Below, piece after piece: positions 28,548 to 36,325 of a stretch of 64,000 bases of DNA. The notes below the pieces were generated by a model, which was not told the origin of the DNA, searched no databases, and saw nothing but the letters and a program-made list of their open reading frames with translations. The stretch covers positions 1 through 64,000 of the forward strand of contig NZ_AUFB01000011.1 of assembly GCF_000426285.1 (NCBI RefSeq), in the 5' to 3' direction. The position numbers were made by a program, and so were the translations under genes. The stretch comes from Rhizobium leucaenae USDA 9039. GTDB lineage: Bacteria > Pseudomonadota > Alphaproteobacteria > Rhizobiales > Rhizobiaceae. Within the stretch, counting starts at the first letter, position 1; every line of letters starts with the position of its first letter.

Positions 28548-29901
28548 TATTCTCGTTGTGGATGATGAGGAAGATATTCGCGAAATCGTTTCGGGAATTC
28601 TTTCGGATGAGGGGCATGAGACTCGCACCGCGTTCGACAGCGACAGTGCCTTGGCGGCGATCTCCGACCGAGCACCGCGGCTGATCTTCCTCGATATATG
28701 GATGCAGGGCAGCAAACTCGACGGCCTGTCGCTGCTGGATGAGATCAAGACGCGTCATCCGGAACTGCCGGTGGTGATGATTTCCGGCCACGGCAACATC
28801 GAAACCGCCGTCTCCGCCATCAAGCGCGGCGCCTTCGATTTCATCGAGAAGCCCTTCAAGGCCGACCGGTTGATCCTGATCGCCGAACGGGCGTTGGAAA
28901 ATTCCAAGCTGAAGCGCGAGGTCTCGGAGCTGAAGCGCCGCACCGGCGATGGCGTCGAGCTGATCGGCACGTCGGTTGCCGTTTCGCAGCTTCGCCAGAC
29001 CATCGACAAGGTCTCCCCGACCAACAGCCGTGTTATGATCTTCGGCCCCTCCGGTTCCGGCAAGGAACTCGTGGCCCGCATGATCCACAAGAAGTCGTCG
29101 CGCGCCAATGGTCCTTTCGTCGCGTTGAATGCGGCGACGATCACGCCCGAACGGATGGAAATCGCGCTCTTCGGCACGGAAGGATCGCCGGGCCAGCCGC
29201 GCAAGATCGGCGCGCTGGAAGAGGCGCATCGCGGTATTCTCTACCTGGACGAGGTCGGCGAAATGCCGCGCGAGACGCAGAACAAGATCTTACGCGTGCT
29301 GGTCGACCAGCAGTTCGAGCGCGTTGGCGGCTCGAAGCGGGTGAAAGTCGACGTGCGCATCATATCGTCGACCGCCTACAATCTGGAAAGCCGGATCGCC
29401 GAAAGCCTGTTCCGCGAAGATCTCTATCACCGCCTCGCCGTCGTGCCCGTGCGCGTGCCGGCGCTTGCCGAGCGGCGCGAGGATATTCCATTTCTCGTCG
29501 ACCAGTTGATGCGGCAGATTTCCGAGCAGGCCGGCATCCGCTCGCGCCGCATCGGCGACGACGCGATGGCTGTGCTGCAGGCGCATGATTGGCCGGGCAA
29601 TATCCGTCAGCTTCGCAACAATATCGAGCGCCTGATGATCCTCGCGCGCACCGACGGACCGGAGACGCCGATCACGGCGGAGATGCTGCCGACCGATCTC
29701 GGCGACATGCTGCCGAAGGTGTCGGCCAAGAACGACTATCACATCATGACCTTGCCGCTGCGCGAAGCCCGCGAAATGTTCGAGCGCGACTATCTGATCG
29801 CGCAGATCAACCGCTTCGGCGGCAATATTTCGCGCACGGCCGAGTTCGTCGGCATGGAGCGTTCGGCGCTGCACCGCAAGCTGAAGTCGCTCGGCGTCTG
29901 A
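28537..29901 (+). CDS. ntrX: Response regulator NtrX lacking a GAFTGA loop
   Basis: Partner of NtrY, 454 aa. The receiver domain has phospho-Asp53 (FLDIWMQGS), the AAA+ domain has Walker A GPSGSGKE (170-177) and YLDEVGEMP, and the C-terminus has a Fis-type helix-turn-helix (RTAEFVGMERSALHRKLKSLGV). Where NtrC has HEKGAFTGA, this protein reads FGTEGSPGQPRKIGALEEA (about 212-230), so the sigma-54 contact loop is missing. It is therefore unlikely to activate sigma-54 promoters and may regulate sigma-70 promoters. ATG 28537 follows AAGGAAA and lies inside the end of ntrY. Confidence 0.96.
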   Translation: MASDILVVDDEEDIREIVSGILSDEGHETRTAFDSDSALAAISDRAPRLIFLDIWMQGSKLDGLSLLDEIKTRHPELPVVMISGHGNIETAVSAIKRGAFDFIEKPFKADRLILIAERALENSKLKREVSELKRRTGDGVELIGTSVAVSQLRQTIDKVSPTNSRVMIFGPSGSGKELVARMIHKKSSRANGPFVALNAATITPERMEIALFGTEGSPGQPRKIGALEEAHRGILYLDEVGEMPRETQNKILRVLVDQQFERVGGSKRVKVDVRIISSTAYNLESRIAESLFREDLYHRLAVVPVRVPALAERREDIPFLVDQLMRQISEQAGIRSRRIGDDAMAVLQAHDWPGNIRQLRNNIERLMILARTDGPETPITAEMLPTDLGDMLPKVSAKNDYHIMTLPLREAREMFERDYLIAQINRFGGNISRTAEFVGMERSALHRKLKSLGV

Positions 29902-29973
29902 AGCCGTTTGCGGGCAGTTCCGATCTGCCCCGCACTCTCTCTTATTCTTATGGAATTCTGATCAGGGTCCGTC

Positions 29974-30837
29974 ATGCCGAGAATAGCTTATGTGAATGGC
30001 CGTTACGTCAAGCACAGCGACGCGATGGTCCATGTCGAGGATCGCGGTTATCAATTTGCCGATGGTGTCTACGAGGTCTGCGAGGTCCGTCACGGCTTGA
30101 TCGTCGATCTGACGCGCCATCTCGATCGTCTCAACCGCTCGCTCGGTGAACTGCGCATCGCCTGGCCGATGAGCCGTGCGGCGCTGATCCATGTGATTCG
30201 CGAGACCCTTCGCCGCAATCATGTCCGCAATGGCCTGTTCTATCTGCAGGTGACGCGCGGCGTGGCCCGCCGTGACCATGTCTTCCCGGCAGATGGCACA
30301 CCGTCCTCGATCGTCGTCACTGCCAAAAGCACCGACCCGTCCGTCATCGCCAAGAAAAACGCCAACGGCATCAAGGCGATTACCGTGCGCGACAATCGTT
30401 GGGATCGTGTCGACATCAAGTCGGTCGGGCTTTTGTCGAACGCGCTGGCTCGCCAACAGGCCAAGGAAGCCGGCGCACAGGAAGCCATCTATATCGACCA
30501 TAACGGCATGGTGAAGGAAGGGGCGGCCACCAATGTCTGGATCGTCGACACGGATGGCAATCTTGTCACGCGCCCGGCCGAGCATGGCATTTTGCGCGGC
30601 ATCACGCGTACGACGCTGATGGATGTCGCGGCGGAGTTAGAGCTTGCCATCGTCGAGCGTTTCTTCTCCGTCGAGGAGATGATGGCGGCGCGCGAAGTGT
30701 TCATCACGGCCGCTACCAGCATTTGTTTTCCGGTGGTTGCCATCGACGGCGAGACGATTGCCAACGGTCATCCCGGAAGCGTTTCGCAGAAAATTCGCGA
30801 AGCCTTTTTCGACGTTGCGGAAAAGACTGCGATTTGA
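29974..30837 (+). CDS. dat: D-amino-acid aminotransferase (PLP fold type IV)
   Basis: Class IV pyridoxal-phosphate transaminase of 287 aa, most like D-amino-acid (D-alanine) transaminase, which makes D-glutamate or D-alanine for peptidoglycan or recycles them. Signatures: VEDRGYQFADGVYEV at the N-terminus, the PLP lysine Lys149 in DIKSVGLL, and KEGAATNVWIV followed by GILRGITR. Branched-chain transaminase is the main alternative within the fold; the neighbourhood ntrX-dat-hfq-hflX in rhizobia supports D-amino-acid transaminase. It starts 72 bases after ntrX. Confidence 0.9.
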   Translation: MPRIAYVNGRYVKHSDAMVHVEDRGYQFADGVYEVCEVRHGLIVDLTRHLDRLNRSLGELRIAWPMSRAALIHVIRETLRRNHVRNGLFYLQVTRGVARRDHVFPADGTPSSIVVTAKSTDPSVIAKKNANGIKAITVRDNRWDRVDIKSVGLLSNALARQQAKEAGAQEAIYIDHNGMVKEGAATNVWIVDTDGNLVTRPAEHGILRGITRTTLMDVAAELELAIVERFFSVEEMMAAREVFITAATSICFPVVAIDGETIANGHPGSVSQKIREAFFDVAEKTAI

Positions 30838-30945
30838 TACCAACATTCGCTGGAGGGGAGAGAATGAGGGTATCTCCTGTCCGGGGTCTCAGTATATCTT
30901 GATATTTCACCGGCTTAGGCTGGCAAAAAAGAAAGAAGCGGCGCG

Positions 30946-31188
30946 ATGGCGGAACGTTCTCAAAACTTGCAGGACCTATTTCTCAATACTGTTCGCAAGC
31001 AAAAGATTTCACTCACAATCTTTTTGATCAATGGCGTAAAGCTCACGGGCGTTGTTACGTCCTTCGACAATTTCTGCGTCCTGCTGCGTCGAGACGGCCA
31101 TTCCCAGCTTGTCTATAAGCATGCGATCTCGACGATCATGCCTGGTCAACCGATGCAGATGTTCGAAAGCGAAGAAGTCGCATCCTAA
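30946..31188 (+). CDS. hfq: RNA chaperone Hfq
   Basis: Hexameric Sm-like RNA chaperone that matches small RNAs to mRNAs. It is 80 aa, the usual short alphaproteobacterial form. Sm1 motif: LFLINGVKLTGVVTSFDNFCVLL; Sm2 motif: LVYKHAISTIMP with the conserved YKHA. The acidic C-terminus is very short. Between hfq and hflX the same reading frame continues without a stop, see the entry at 31235. Historically called nrfA in rhizobia and linked to nifA regulation. Confidence 0.98.
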   Translation: MAERSQNLQDLFLNTVRKQKISLTIFLINGVKLTGVVTSFDNFCVLLRRDGHSQLVYKHAISTIMPGQPMQMFESEEVAS

Positions 31189-31234
31189 GTAGGATTTGCC
31201 GTTATCACGACACGCGATACGAAACACGATTCAA

Positions 31235-31265
31235 TCATCCCGGAAACTGCGAAGCATCGGGATGA
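31235..31265 (+). promoter_or_regulatory. Hairpin directly before the hflX start
   Basis: TCATCCCG (31235-31242) pairs perfectly with CGGGATGA (31258-31265), and the right arm contains the only Shine-Dalgarno-like GGGA for the ATG at 31267. If that ATG is used, the hairpin would hide its ribosome site. No T run follows, so it is not a classical terminator. If hflX really begins upstream, the hairpin is coding. Confidence 0.5.
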
Positions 31266-31266
31266 C

Positions 31267-32601
31267 ATGCATGCGGTCGTCATTGTCCCCGTCCTGAAGC
31301 AGGCGCGCGCATCGCGCTCCGCGCAGGCGGATGGTGCGACGACCACCTCACGTTCCCCCGAAAGCCGACTCGAAGAAGCCAAGGGTCTGGCACTCGCCAT
31401 CGACCTGGACGTCGTCTACGGCTCGATCGTGCCGATCAACGATCCACGTCCGGCAACGCTTCTCGGCACCGGCAAGATCGAGGAAATCCGCGCGCTGCTC
31501 GATGAATTCAATGCCGGTCTGGTGATCGTCGATCATCCGCTGACGCCGGTGCAGCAGCGCAATCTCGAGAAGGAATGGAACGCCAAGGTCATCGACCGCA
31601 CGGGTCTGATTCTTGAAATCTTCGGCCGCCGCGCCTCCACCAAGGAAGGCACGCTGCAGGTCGATCTTGCGCATTTGAACTACCAGAAGGGCCGGCTGGT
31701 TCGCAGCTGGACCCACCTTGAACGTCAGCGCGGCGGCGCGGGCTTCATGGGCGGCCCCGGTGAAACCCAGATCGAAGCCGACCGGCGCATGCTGCAGGAA
31801 CGGATCATCCGGCTCGAGCGCGAGCTGGAGCAGGTGGTGCGTACCCGCCAGCTTCACCGTGCCAAGCGCAAGAAAGTGCCGCATCCGATCGTGGCTCTGG
31901 TCGGCTATACCAATGCCGGCAAATCGACGCTGTTCAACCGGATTACCGGCGCCGGCGTCCTAGCCGAGGACATGCTGTTTGCGACGCTCGATCCGACGCT
32001 GCGGCGCATGAAACTGCCGCATGGCCGAACCGTGATCCTCTCGGATACAGTCGGCTTCATTTCCGACCTGCCCACCCATCTCGTAGCTGCTTTCCGCGCG
32101 ACGTTGGAAGAGGTCCTTGAAGCCGACCTGATCCTGCATGTGCGTGATCTCTCCGATGACGACAATCAGGCGCAGAGCGCCGATGTCATGCGAATCCTCG
32201 GCGATCTCGGCATTGGCGAGGCGGAAGGGGCGGAGCGCATCCTCGAAGTCTGGAACAAGATCGATCGACTGGAGCCGGAGGCGCATGATGCCATCGTCCA
32301 GAAGGCATCGACCGCTGAAAACGTCATCGCGGTATCGGCAAGGAGCGGCGAGGGCGTCGATCGTTTGATGAACGAAATCAGCCGCCGGCTTTCCGGTGTC
32401 CTGACCGAAACGACGATCACGCTGCCGGTCGACAAGCTGGCGTTGCTGCCGTGGCTTTACAACCACGCCATCGTCGATAGCCGCGAAGACAACGAGGACG
32501 GCACAGTCACCTTGGATCTGCGCTTGACCGAGACAGAAGCGGCGGAGTTGGAGCGGCGCATGGGCAACGGCCCGAAACCGCAGCGCGAGGACTGGGAATA
32601 G
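31267..32601 (+). CDS. hflX: GTPase HflX
   Basis: Ribosome-associated Obg/HflX-superfamily GTPase that splits stalled or idle ribosomes under stress. It is 444 aa from this start: an N-terminal HflX domain (LLGTGKIEEIRALLDEF, a glycine-rich GGAGFMGGPGETQIE linker), and a G domain with G1 GYTNAGKSTLF, G3 DTVGFISDLP and G4 NKID. ATG 31267 is the first canonical start in frame, but the frame is open back to the hfq stop and reads a plausible continuation; AGGA at 31191 would suit a start near 31204, where only ATC stands. Confidence 0.93.
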   Translation: MHAVVIVPVLKQARASRSAQADGATTTSRSPESRLEEAKGLALAIDLDVVYGSIVPINDPRPATLLGTGKIEEIRALLDEFNAGLVIVDHPLTPVQQRNLEKEWNAKVIDRTGLILEIFGRRASTKEGTLQVDLAHLNYQKGRLVRSWTHLERQRGGAGFMGGPGETQIEADRRMLQERIIRLERELEQVVRTRQLHRAKRKKVPHPIVALVGYTNAGKSTLFNRITGAGVLAEDMLFATLDPTLRRMKLPHGRTVILSDTVGFISDLPTHLVAAFRATLEEVLEADLILHVRDLSDDDNQAQSADVMRILGDLGIGEAEGAERILEVWNKIDRLEPEAHDAIVQKASTAENVIAVSARSGEGVDRLMNEISRRLSGVLTETTITLPVDKLALLPWLYNHAIVDSREDNEDGTVTLDLRLTETEAAELERRMGNGPKPQREDWE

Positions 32602-32620
32602 GCGTCCGCCGTATGCTGTA

Positions 32621-32720
32621 GCAATGCCAGGAAAAGTGCGAAGCGGTTTTCCGTTCGGGATTGCGAAAAAACACAGAGATAGAGCGGTTCTAAGATTCCG
32701 GGAAAAGCTGAACTGCTCTA
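32621..32720 (+). repeat. RIME-like intergenic repeat, copy 1
   Basis: A 100-base element made of two imperfect palindromes: GCAATGCC to GGGATTGC (32621 to 32664), and TAGAGCGGTTC to GAACTGCTCTA (about 32689 to 32720). It matches the design of rhizobial intergenic mosaic elements and is about 85% identical by eye to 33580-33677. Its last three bases, CTA, are the stop codon of mazG on the other strand. Confidence 0.85.
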
Positions 32721-33554
32721 TTCAGCGAGCTGACGCTCGATCGCCTTCGCCGCCTGCCAGATATCTTCCATCCGCTCCAGAGAGGCGCCATCCAGGGTTT
32801 CCCCTTCGGCGGCGAGTGTCATTTCAATGTGGCTGAAGCGGCGGCGGAATTTCGTGTTCGTGCCGCGCAATGCCTGCTCGGGATCCGCCTTCACATGCCG
32901 GCCAATGTTGACGACGGCAAAGATCAGGTCGCCCAGCTCGTCGCTGACCTTGGCCTTCTCGCCGCTCGCAAGTGCCACCCGCAATTCATCGATCTCCTCC
33001 TCGATCTTGTCGAGGATCGGCTCTGGCGCTGACCAATCGAAGCCGACCTTGGCGGCGCGCTCCTGCAGCTTCAGCGCCTCGGTCAAAGCGGGAAAAGTGC
33101 GCTGCACCGAACCGAGGAAACCGGTCTTGAAATCCTCGGAGATTCCCCGCCTTGCCCGGCGCTCGGCACGCTCGCGCTTCTCTTCCGCCTTGATCTCTTC
33201 CCATTGCACCTTCACAGCGTCGGGCGTATCGGCGCCGGAGACGGCGAAGACATGCGGGTGCCTGCGGATCATCTTGTGGGTAATGGCTTCCACCACGTCG
33301 CCGAAGGAGAATTCGCCTGCTTCCTCGGCCATACGGGCGTGGAACACGACCTGCAACAGGAGATCGCCGAGTTCCTCGCAAAGATCGTCCATATCCCCGC
33401 GTTCGATCGCATCGGAAACCTCATAGGCTTCCTCGATCGTATAGGGCTTGATAGTTTCGAAGCTCTGGACGATGTCCCACGGGCAACCGGTCTCGGGATT
33501 GCGCAGCGCCGCCATGATTTCGATCAGGCGGGATATGTCTCGCGATGCTTCCAT
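32718..33554 (-). CDS. mazG: Nucleoside triphosphate pyrophosphohydrolase MazG
   Basis: House-cleaning enzyme hydrolysing NTPs or dNTPs to monophosphates. It is 278 aa with the tandem MazG domains of the full-length type. Domain 1 has GCPWDIVQSFETIKPYTIEEAYE and the Mg site EELGDLL; domain 2 has KIEEEIDELRVAL and DELGDLIFAVVNI. The ATG at 33554 has AGAGG five bases upstream. The gene sits between two RIME-like repeats, and the TAG stop lies inside the end of copy 1, so the 3' end was set by the repeat. Confidence 0.96.
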   Translation of the reverse strand: MEASRDISRLIEIMAALRNPETGCPWDIVQSFETIKPYTIEEAYEVSDAIERGDMDDLCEELGDLLLQVVFHARMAEEAGEFSFGDVVEAITHKMIRRHPHVFAVSGADTPDAVKVQWEEIKAEEKRERAERRARRGISEDFKTGFLGSVQRTFPALTEALKLQERAAKVGFDWSAPEPILDKIEEEIDELRVALASGEKAKVSDELGDLIFAVVNIGRHVKADPEQALRGTNTKFRRRFSHIEMTLAAEGETLDGASLERMEDIWQAAKAIERQLAE

Positions 33555-33579
33555 CGGGGCCTCTATGGTCTTGTCGAGA

Positions 33580-33677
33580 GCAATTCCAGGAAAAGTGCGT
33601 AGCGGTTTTCCGTCCGGTATTGCGTGAAAACAAAGAGATAGAGCAGTTCAGCGATTCCGTGAAGCGCTGAACTGCTC
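33580..33677 (+). repeat. RIME-like intergenic repeat, copy 2
   Basis: Same orientation and design as 32621-32720: GCAATTCC to GGTATTGC (33580 to 33624), then TAGAGCAGTTCAGCG to CGCTGAACTGCTC. The second palindrome is better preserved here than in copy 1. It lies between the starts and ends of the minus-strand mazG and deaminase genes. Confidence 0.85.
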
Positions 33678-33681
33678 GAGC

Positions 33682-34278
33682 TCAGTTCAGTGGAATGTCG
33701 TTGTCGCTCTTCGTCGCTTGATAGCGGTCGGAGAGTGCGGCATAGGCGGCCTTGATGCGCGCCGTTTGTTCCTTGAGCGCCGTCTTCAGCGGCTCCGCTT
33801 CGGTTTCGACGAGATCGGCAACCGCAAAGCTGTTCCAGAAAGCGTTCTGCCGGCGATAGCCACCCGGTTCCAGTGCGAAGACCTCTTTCAGGATCTTCAG
33901 GTCATGCGGGATCGCGAAGGTGTCGCGGGAATCCTCGTGGCTGAAGAAATAGTAGAAATTATCGAAACCGGCCCAGGTGATCGCCGACATGCACATGGTG
34001 CAGGGCTCATGCGTGGAGAGGAAAATCAGGTCCTTGGTTGCGGGCTTCTCGCCGAGTTCGTAGAAGCGTTTCAACGCATGTACTTCGCCATGCCAAAGCG
34101 GATTTTCGAGCTCGTTGTTTGTTTCGGCGATGACTAGCGACAGGTCGGATTTGCGCAGGATTGCCGCGCCGAACACCTTGTTTCCGGTGGCAACACCCCT
34201 TTGCGTCAGCGGCAGGATATCGTGTTCCAGGACATCGAGGAGGCGGGCGGCAATTGTGTTGGCGGACAAGCGGAACAC
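33682..34278 (-). CDS. Zinc-dependent nucleoside/nucleobase deaminase
   Basis: Cytidine-deaminase-like fold, 198 aa. Zinc and catalytic residues: His63 and Glu65 in WHGEVHAL and Cys93/Cys96 in PCTMCMSAI. The substrate may be guanine, adenine or a modified base; TadA-type tRNA deaminases are shorter (about 150-165 aa) and this one carries about 50 extra C-terminal residues. The start is a GTG at 34278; a TTG at codon 4 has better spacing from the CGGAG. It shares strand with mazG, separated by the RIME copy, pairing two nucleotide-metabolism genes. Confidence 0.85.
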   Translation of the reverse strand: MFRLSANTIAARLLDVLEHDILPLTQRGVATGNKVFGAAILRKSDLSLVIAETNNELENPLWHGEVHALKRFYELGEKPATKDLIFLSTHEPCTMCMSAITWAGFDNFYYFFSHEDSRDTFAIPHDLKILKEVFALEPGGYRRQNAFWNSFAVADLVETEAEPLKTALKEQTARIKAAYAALSDRYQATKSDNDIPLN

Positions 34279-34440
34279 TCCGAGATATTTTCTTCATCTT
34301 AACGGCATTGCCGGTACGGCGGAATGCGCAAATGACGTATGGACTCCATTTGCCACAGGCAATAGGAATGTCGTTGATAGCAAGAAGTCCTAAAAGTCTA
34401 TGGATTTCCTGTATTTATGCTATTCTGACTGGCTGGTGAG

Positions 34441-34472
34441 TTTTGCTCAAATCGAAGAGATGTCGAGCAAAA
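34441..34472 (+). promoter_or_regulatory. Dyad upstream of the cysG-cysI operon
   Basis: TTTTGCTC (34441-34448) is repeated inverted as GAGCAAAA (34465-34472), 16 bases apart, about 90 bases before cysG in an otherwise AT-rich promoter region. It is a candidate site for a LysR-type sulfur regulator; the match to any known site was not tested. Confidence 0.4.
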
Positions 34473-34563
34473 GAATACGGACTCGGCGGAGCATTAGAAT
34501 TTCTGTTTCTTCAATCTCCTGGCCGCTAAGGTGATATTCGGGCAATCTCGAAGTGGAATGATA

Positions 34564-36000
34564 ATGCCTCCCAGGACTCAACAGCTTTCGGTGTTTCCCG
34601 CCTTCTTTCGCGTGGAAGGAAGGATCGCGGCTGTCTTCGGCAATGGTGATGAAGCCTTTGCCAAGACGCGATTGCTGATGAATACGCAGGCGAAGATCGT
34701 CGCCTATGCGCAGACGCCGGAAGCCGACTATCATTCATTCCTGATCGCCAATCGCATGGAGACCGTACGAGCTGCTTTTTCGCCGGATCAGGTCGAGGGC
34801 GCTGCCCTGGTGTTCGCCGCCACCGGCGATGCCGAGGCCGACCGCGCGATCGTCGACGCTGCCCGTACCGCAAAAATTCCGGCAAACGCCGTGGATCAGC
34901 CCGACTATTGCGATTTCTATACGCCGGCGCTGGTCAATCGTGCCCCGGTCGCCGTCGCTATAGGCACTGAAGGCGCCGGCCCCGTGCTGGCGCAGATGAT
35001 CCGCGCGCAGATCGACCAGTTGCTGTCACCCTCGCTCGGCAAGCTTGCGGAACTGGCGACGAGCTATCGCAAATCCGTCGATCGCCTTGTCCCGCGCGGC
35101 GTCGCCCGCCGCGTCTTCTGGCGCCGCTTCTTTTCCGGTCCCGTCGCCGACGCCGTCAGTGCCGGTCATTTGCTACAGGCGGAACGCGCCGCCGACAGTT
35201 TGCTGCACTCGATGCACAAGGTCGAGGGCCATGTGTGGCTGGTCGGCGCCGGTCCCGGCGCGGAAGATTTGCTGACGCTGCGCGCGCAACGAGTGATGAT
35301 GGAAGCCGATGTCATCGTCTATGACGCGCTCGTCCCGCAGGCGATCGTCGATATGGGCCGCCGTGACGCCGAACGTCTTTCCGTCGGCAAACGCAAGGGC
35401 TGCCATACCAAATCGCAGGAAGAGATCAATGAACTGTTGGTGCAGCTTGGCCGGGATGGCAAGCGCGTCGTACGGCTGAAGTCCGGCGATCCGCTGGTCT
35501 ACGGCAGGGCGGGCGAGGAAATGGCTGCCCTCCGCGCTGCCGGTATTACCTATGAGGTCGTTCCGGGCATCACCTCGGCCTTTGCAGCGGCTGCCGATTT
35601 CGAGCTGCCGTTGACGCTACGCGGCGTTGCCTCGTCGCTTGTCTTCACCACCGGTCACGACCTGACCGGCGACGTCCGGCCGGATTGGGCAAGCCTCGCC
35701 ATTTCGGGCGCAACCATCGCCGTCTACATGGGCCGCACGGTCGCCGCTTCCGTGGCCGGTCGTCTGATGGAAGCCGGGCTTCCGCCCGAGACCACAGTCG
35801 CCGTCATCGAGAATGCCAGCCGCCGCGACCGCCGTCTCATGCACGGCACGCTGAAAGATCTGCCGGACCTGGAGCATCGCGATGAGCTGAGCGGCCCGGT
35901 CATGGTTATCATCGGCGACGCCGTCGCCGGCGCCAATTTCGAACAGTCCGAGCCGCTGGTCCGTCAGGAGATCGTGGCTCAAGAATTTGCAAGGAGCTGA
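34564..36000 (+). CDS. cysG: Siroheme synthase
   Basis: Trifunctional enzyme making siroheme from uroporphyrinogen III: C-terminal SAM methyltransferase (about 210-470) and N-terminal dehydrogenase/ferrochelatase (1-150). It is 478 aa. The N-domain shows VFGNGDEAFAKTRLL and VFAATGDAEADRAI; the methyltransferase shows VWLVGAGPGAEDLLTLRA, VRLKSGDPLVYGRAGEE and VVPGITSAFAAAA. Siroheme is the prosthetic group of the sulfite reductase encoded two genes downstream. ATG 34564 is preferred; ATG 34558 is also in frame. DUF2849 starts 3 bases after the stop. Confidence 0.96.
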   Translation: MPPRTQQLSVFPAFFRVEGRIAAVFGNGDEAFAKTRLLMNTQAKIVAYAQTPEADYHSFLIANRMETVRAAFSPDQVEGAALVFAATGDAEADRAIVDAARTAKIPANAVDQPDYCDFYTPALVNRAPVAVAIGTEGAGPVLAQMIRAQIDQLLSPSLGKLAELATSYRKSVDRLVPRGVARRVFWRRFFSGPVADAVSAGHLLQAERAADSLLHSMHKVEGHVWLVGAGPGAEDLLTLRAQRVMMEADVIVYDALVPQAIVDMGRRDAERLSVGKRKGCHTKSQEEINELLVQLGRDGKRVVRLKSGDPLVYGRAGEEMAALRAAGITYEVVPGITSAFAAAADFELPLTLRGVASSLVFTTGHDLTGDVRPDWASLAISGATIAVYMGRTVAASVAGRLMEAGLPPETTVAVIENASRRDRRLMHGTLKDLPDLEHRDELSGPVMVIIGDAVAGANFEQSEPLVRQEIVAQEFARS

Positions 36001-36003
36001 TCC

Positions 36004-36318
36004 ATGGTCGACAAGGTTCTGACCGCAAACCGGCTGACCGATGGCATTGCCGTCTGGTTGGATGCCAATGGTGCGTGGGCGACCTCGCTGCAGGAGGCGC
36101 TCGTCGCCCGCCATGCCGAGGCGGAAGCCGCCCTCGAGGCGATCGGCAAGCAGGCTTATGCCGACAACAAGGTTGTCGACGTCAACCTGATCGACGTTCA
36201 GGAAACCGGTGGCAAGCTCTGGCCGCTGCGCCTGCGTGAGCGCATCCGCGCCGAAGGTCCCACGATGGAATACGCGCCGGGCTATGCCGCGGCCGATCCG
36301 GAATTCATTGCAGTCTGA
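36004..36318 (+). CDS. DUF2849-family protein in the sulfite reductase operon
   Basis: A 104-aa soluble protein of DUF2849, a family confined mainly to alphaproteobacterial cysG-cysI operons. It starts with KVLTANRLTDGIAVWLDANGAW and has LWPLRLRERIRAEGPTMEYAPGY near the end. No cysteine or obvious cofactor motif is visible. The function is unknown; constant linkage between siroheme synthase and sulfite reductase suggests a role in assembly or electron delivery. It lies 3 bases after cysG and 7 bases before cysI. Confidence 0.9.
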   Translation: MVDKVLTANRLTDGIAVWLDANGAWATSLQEALVARHAEAEAALEAIGKQAYADNKVVDVNLIDVQETGGKLWPLRLRERIRAEGPTMEYAPGYAAADPEFIAV

Positions 36319-36325
36319 GGAAATC

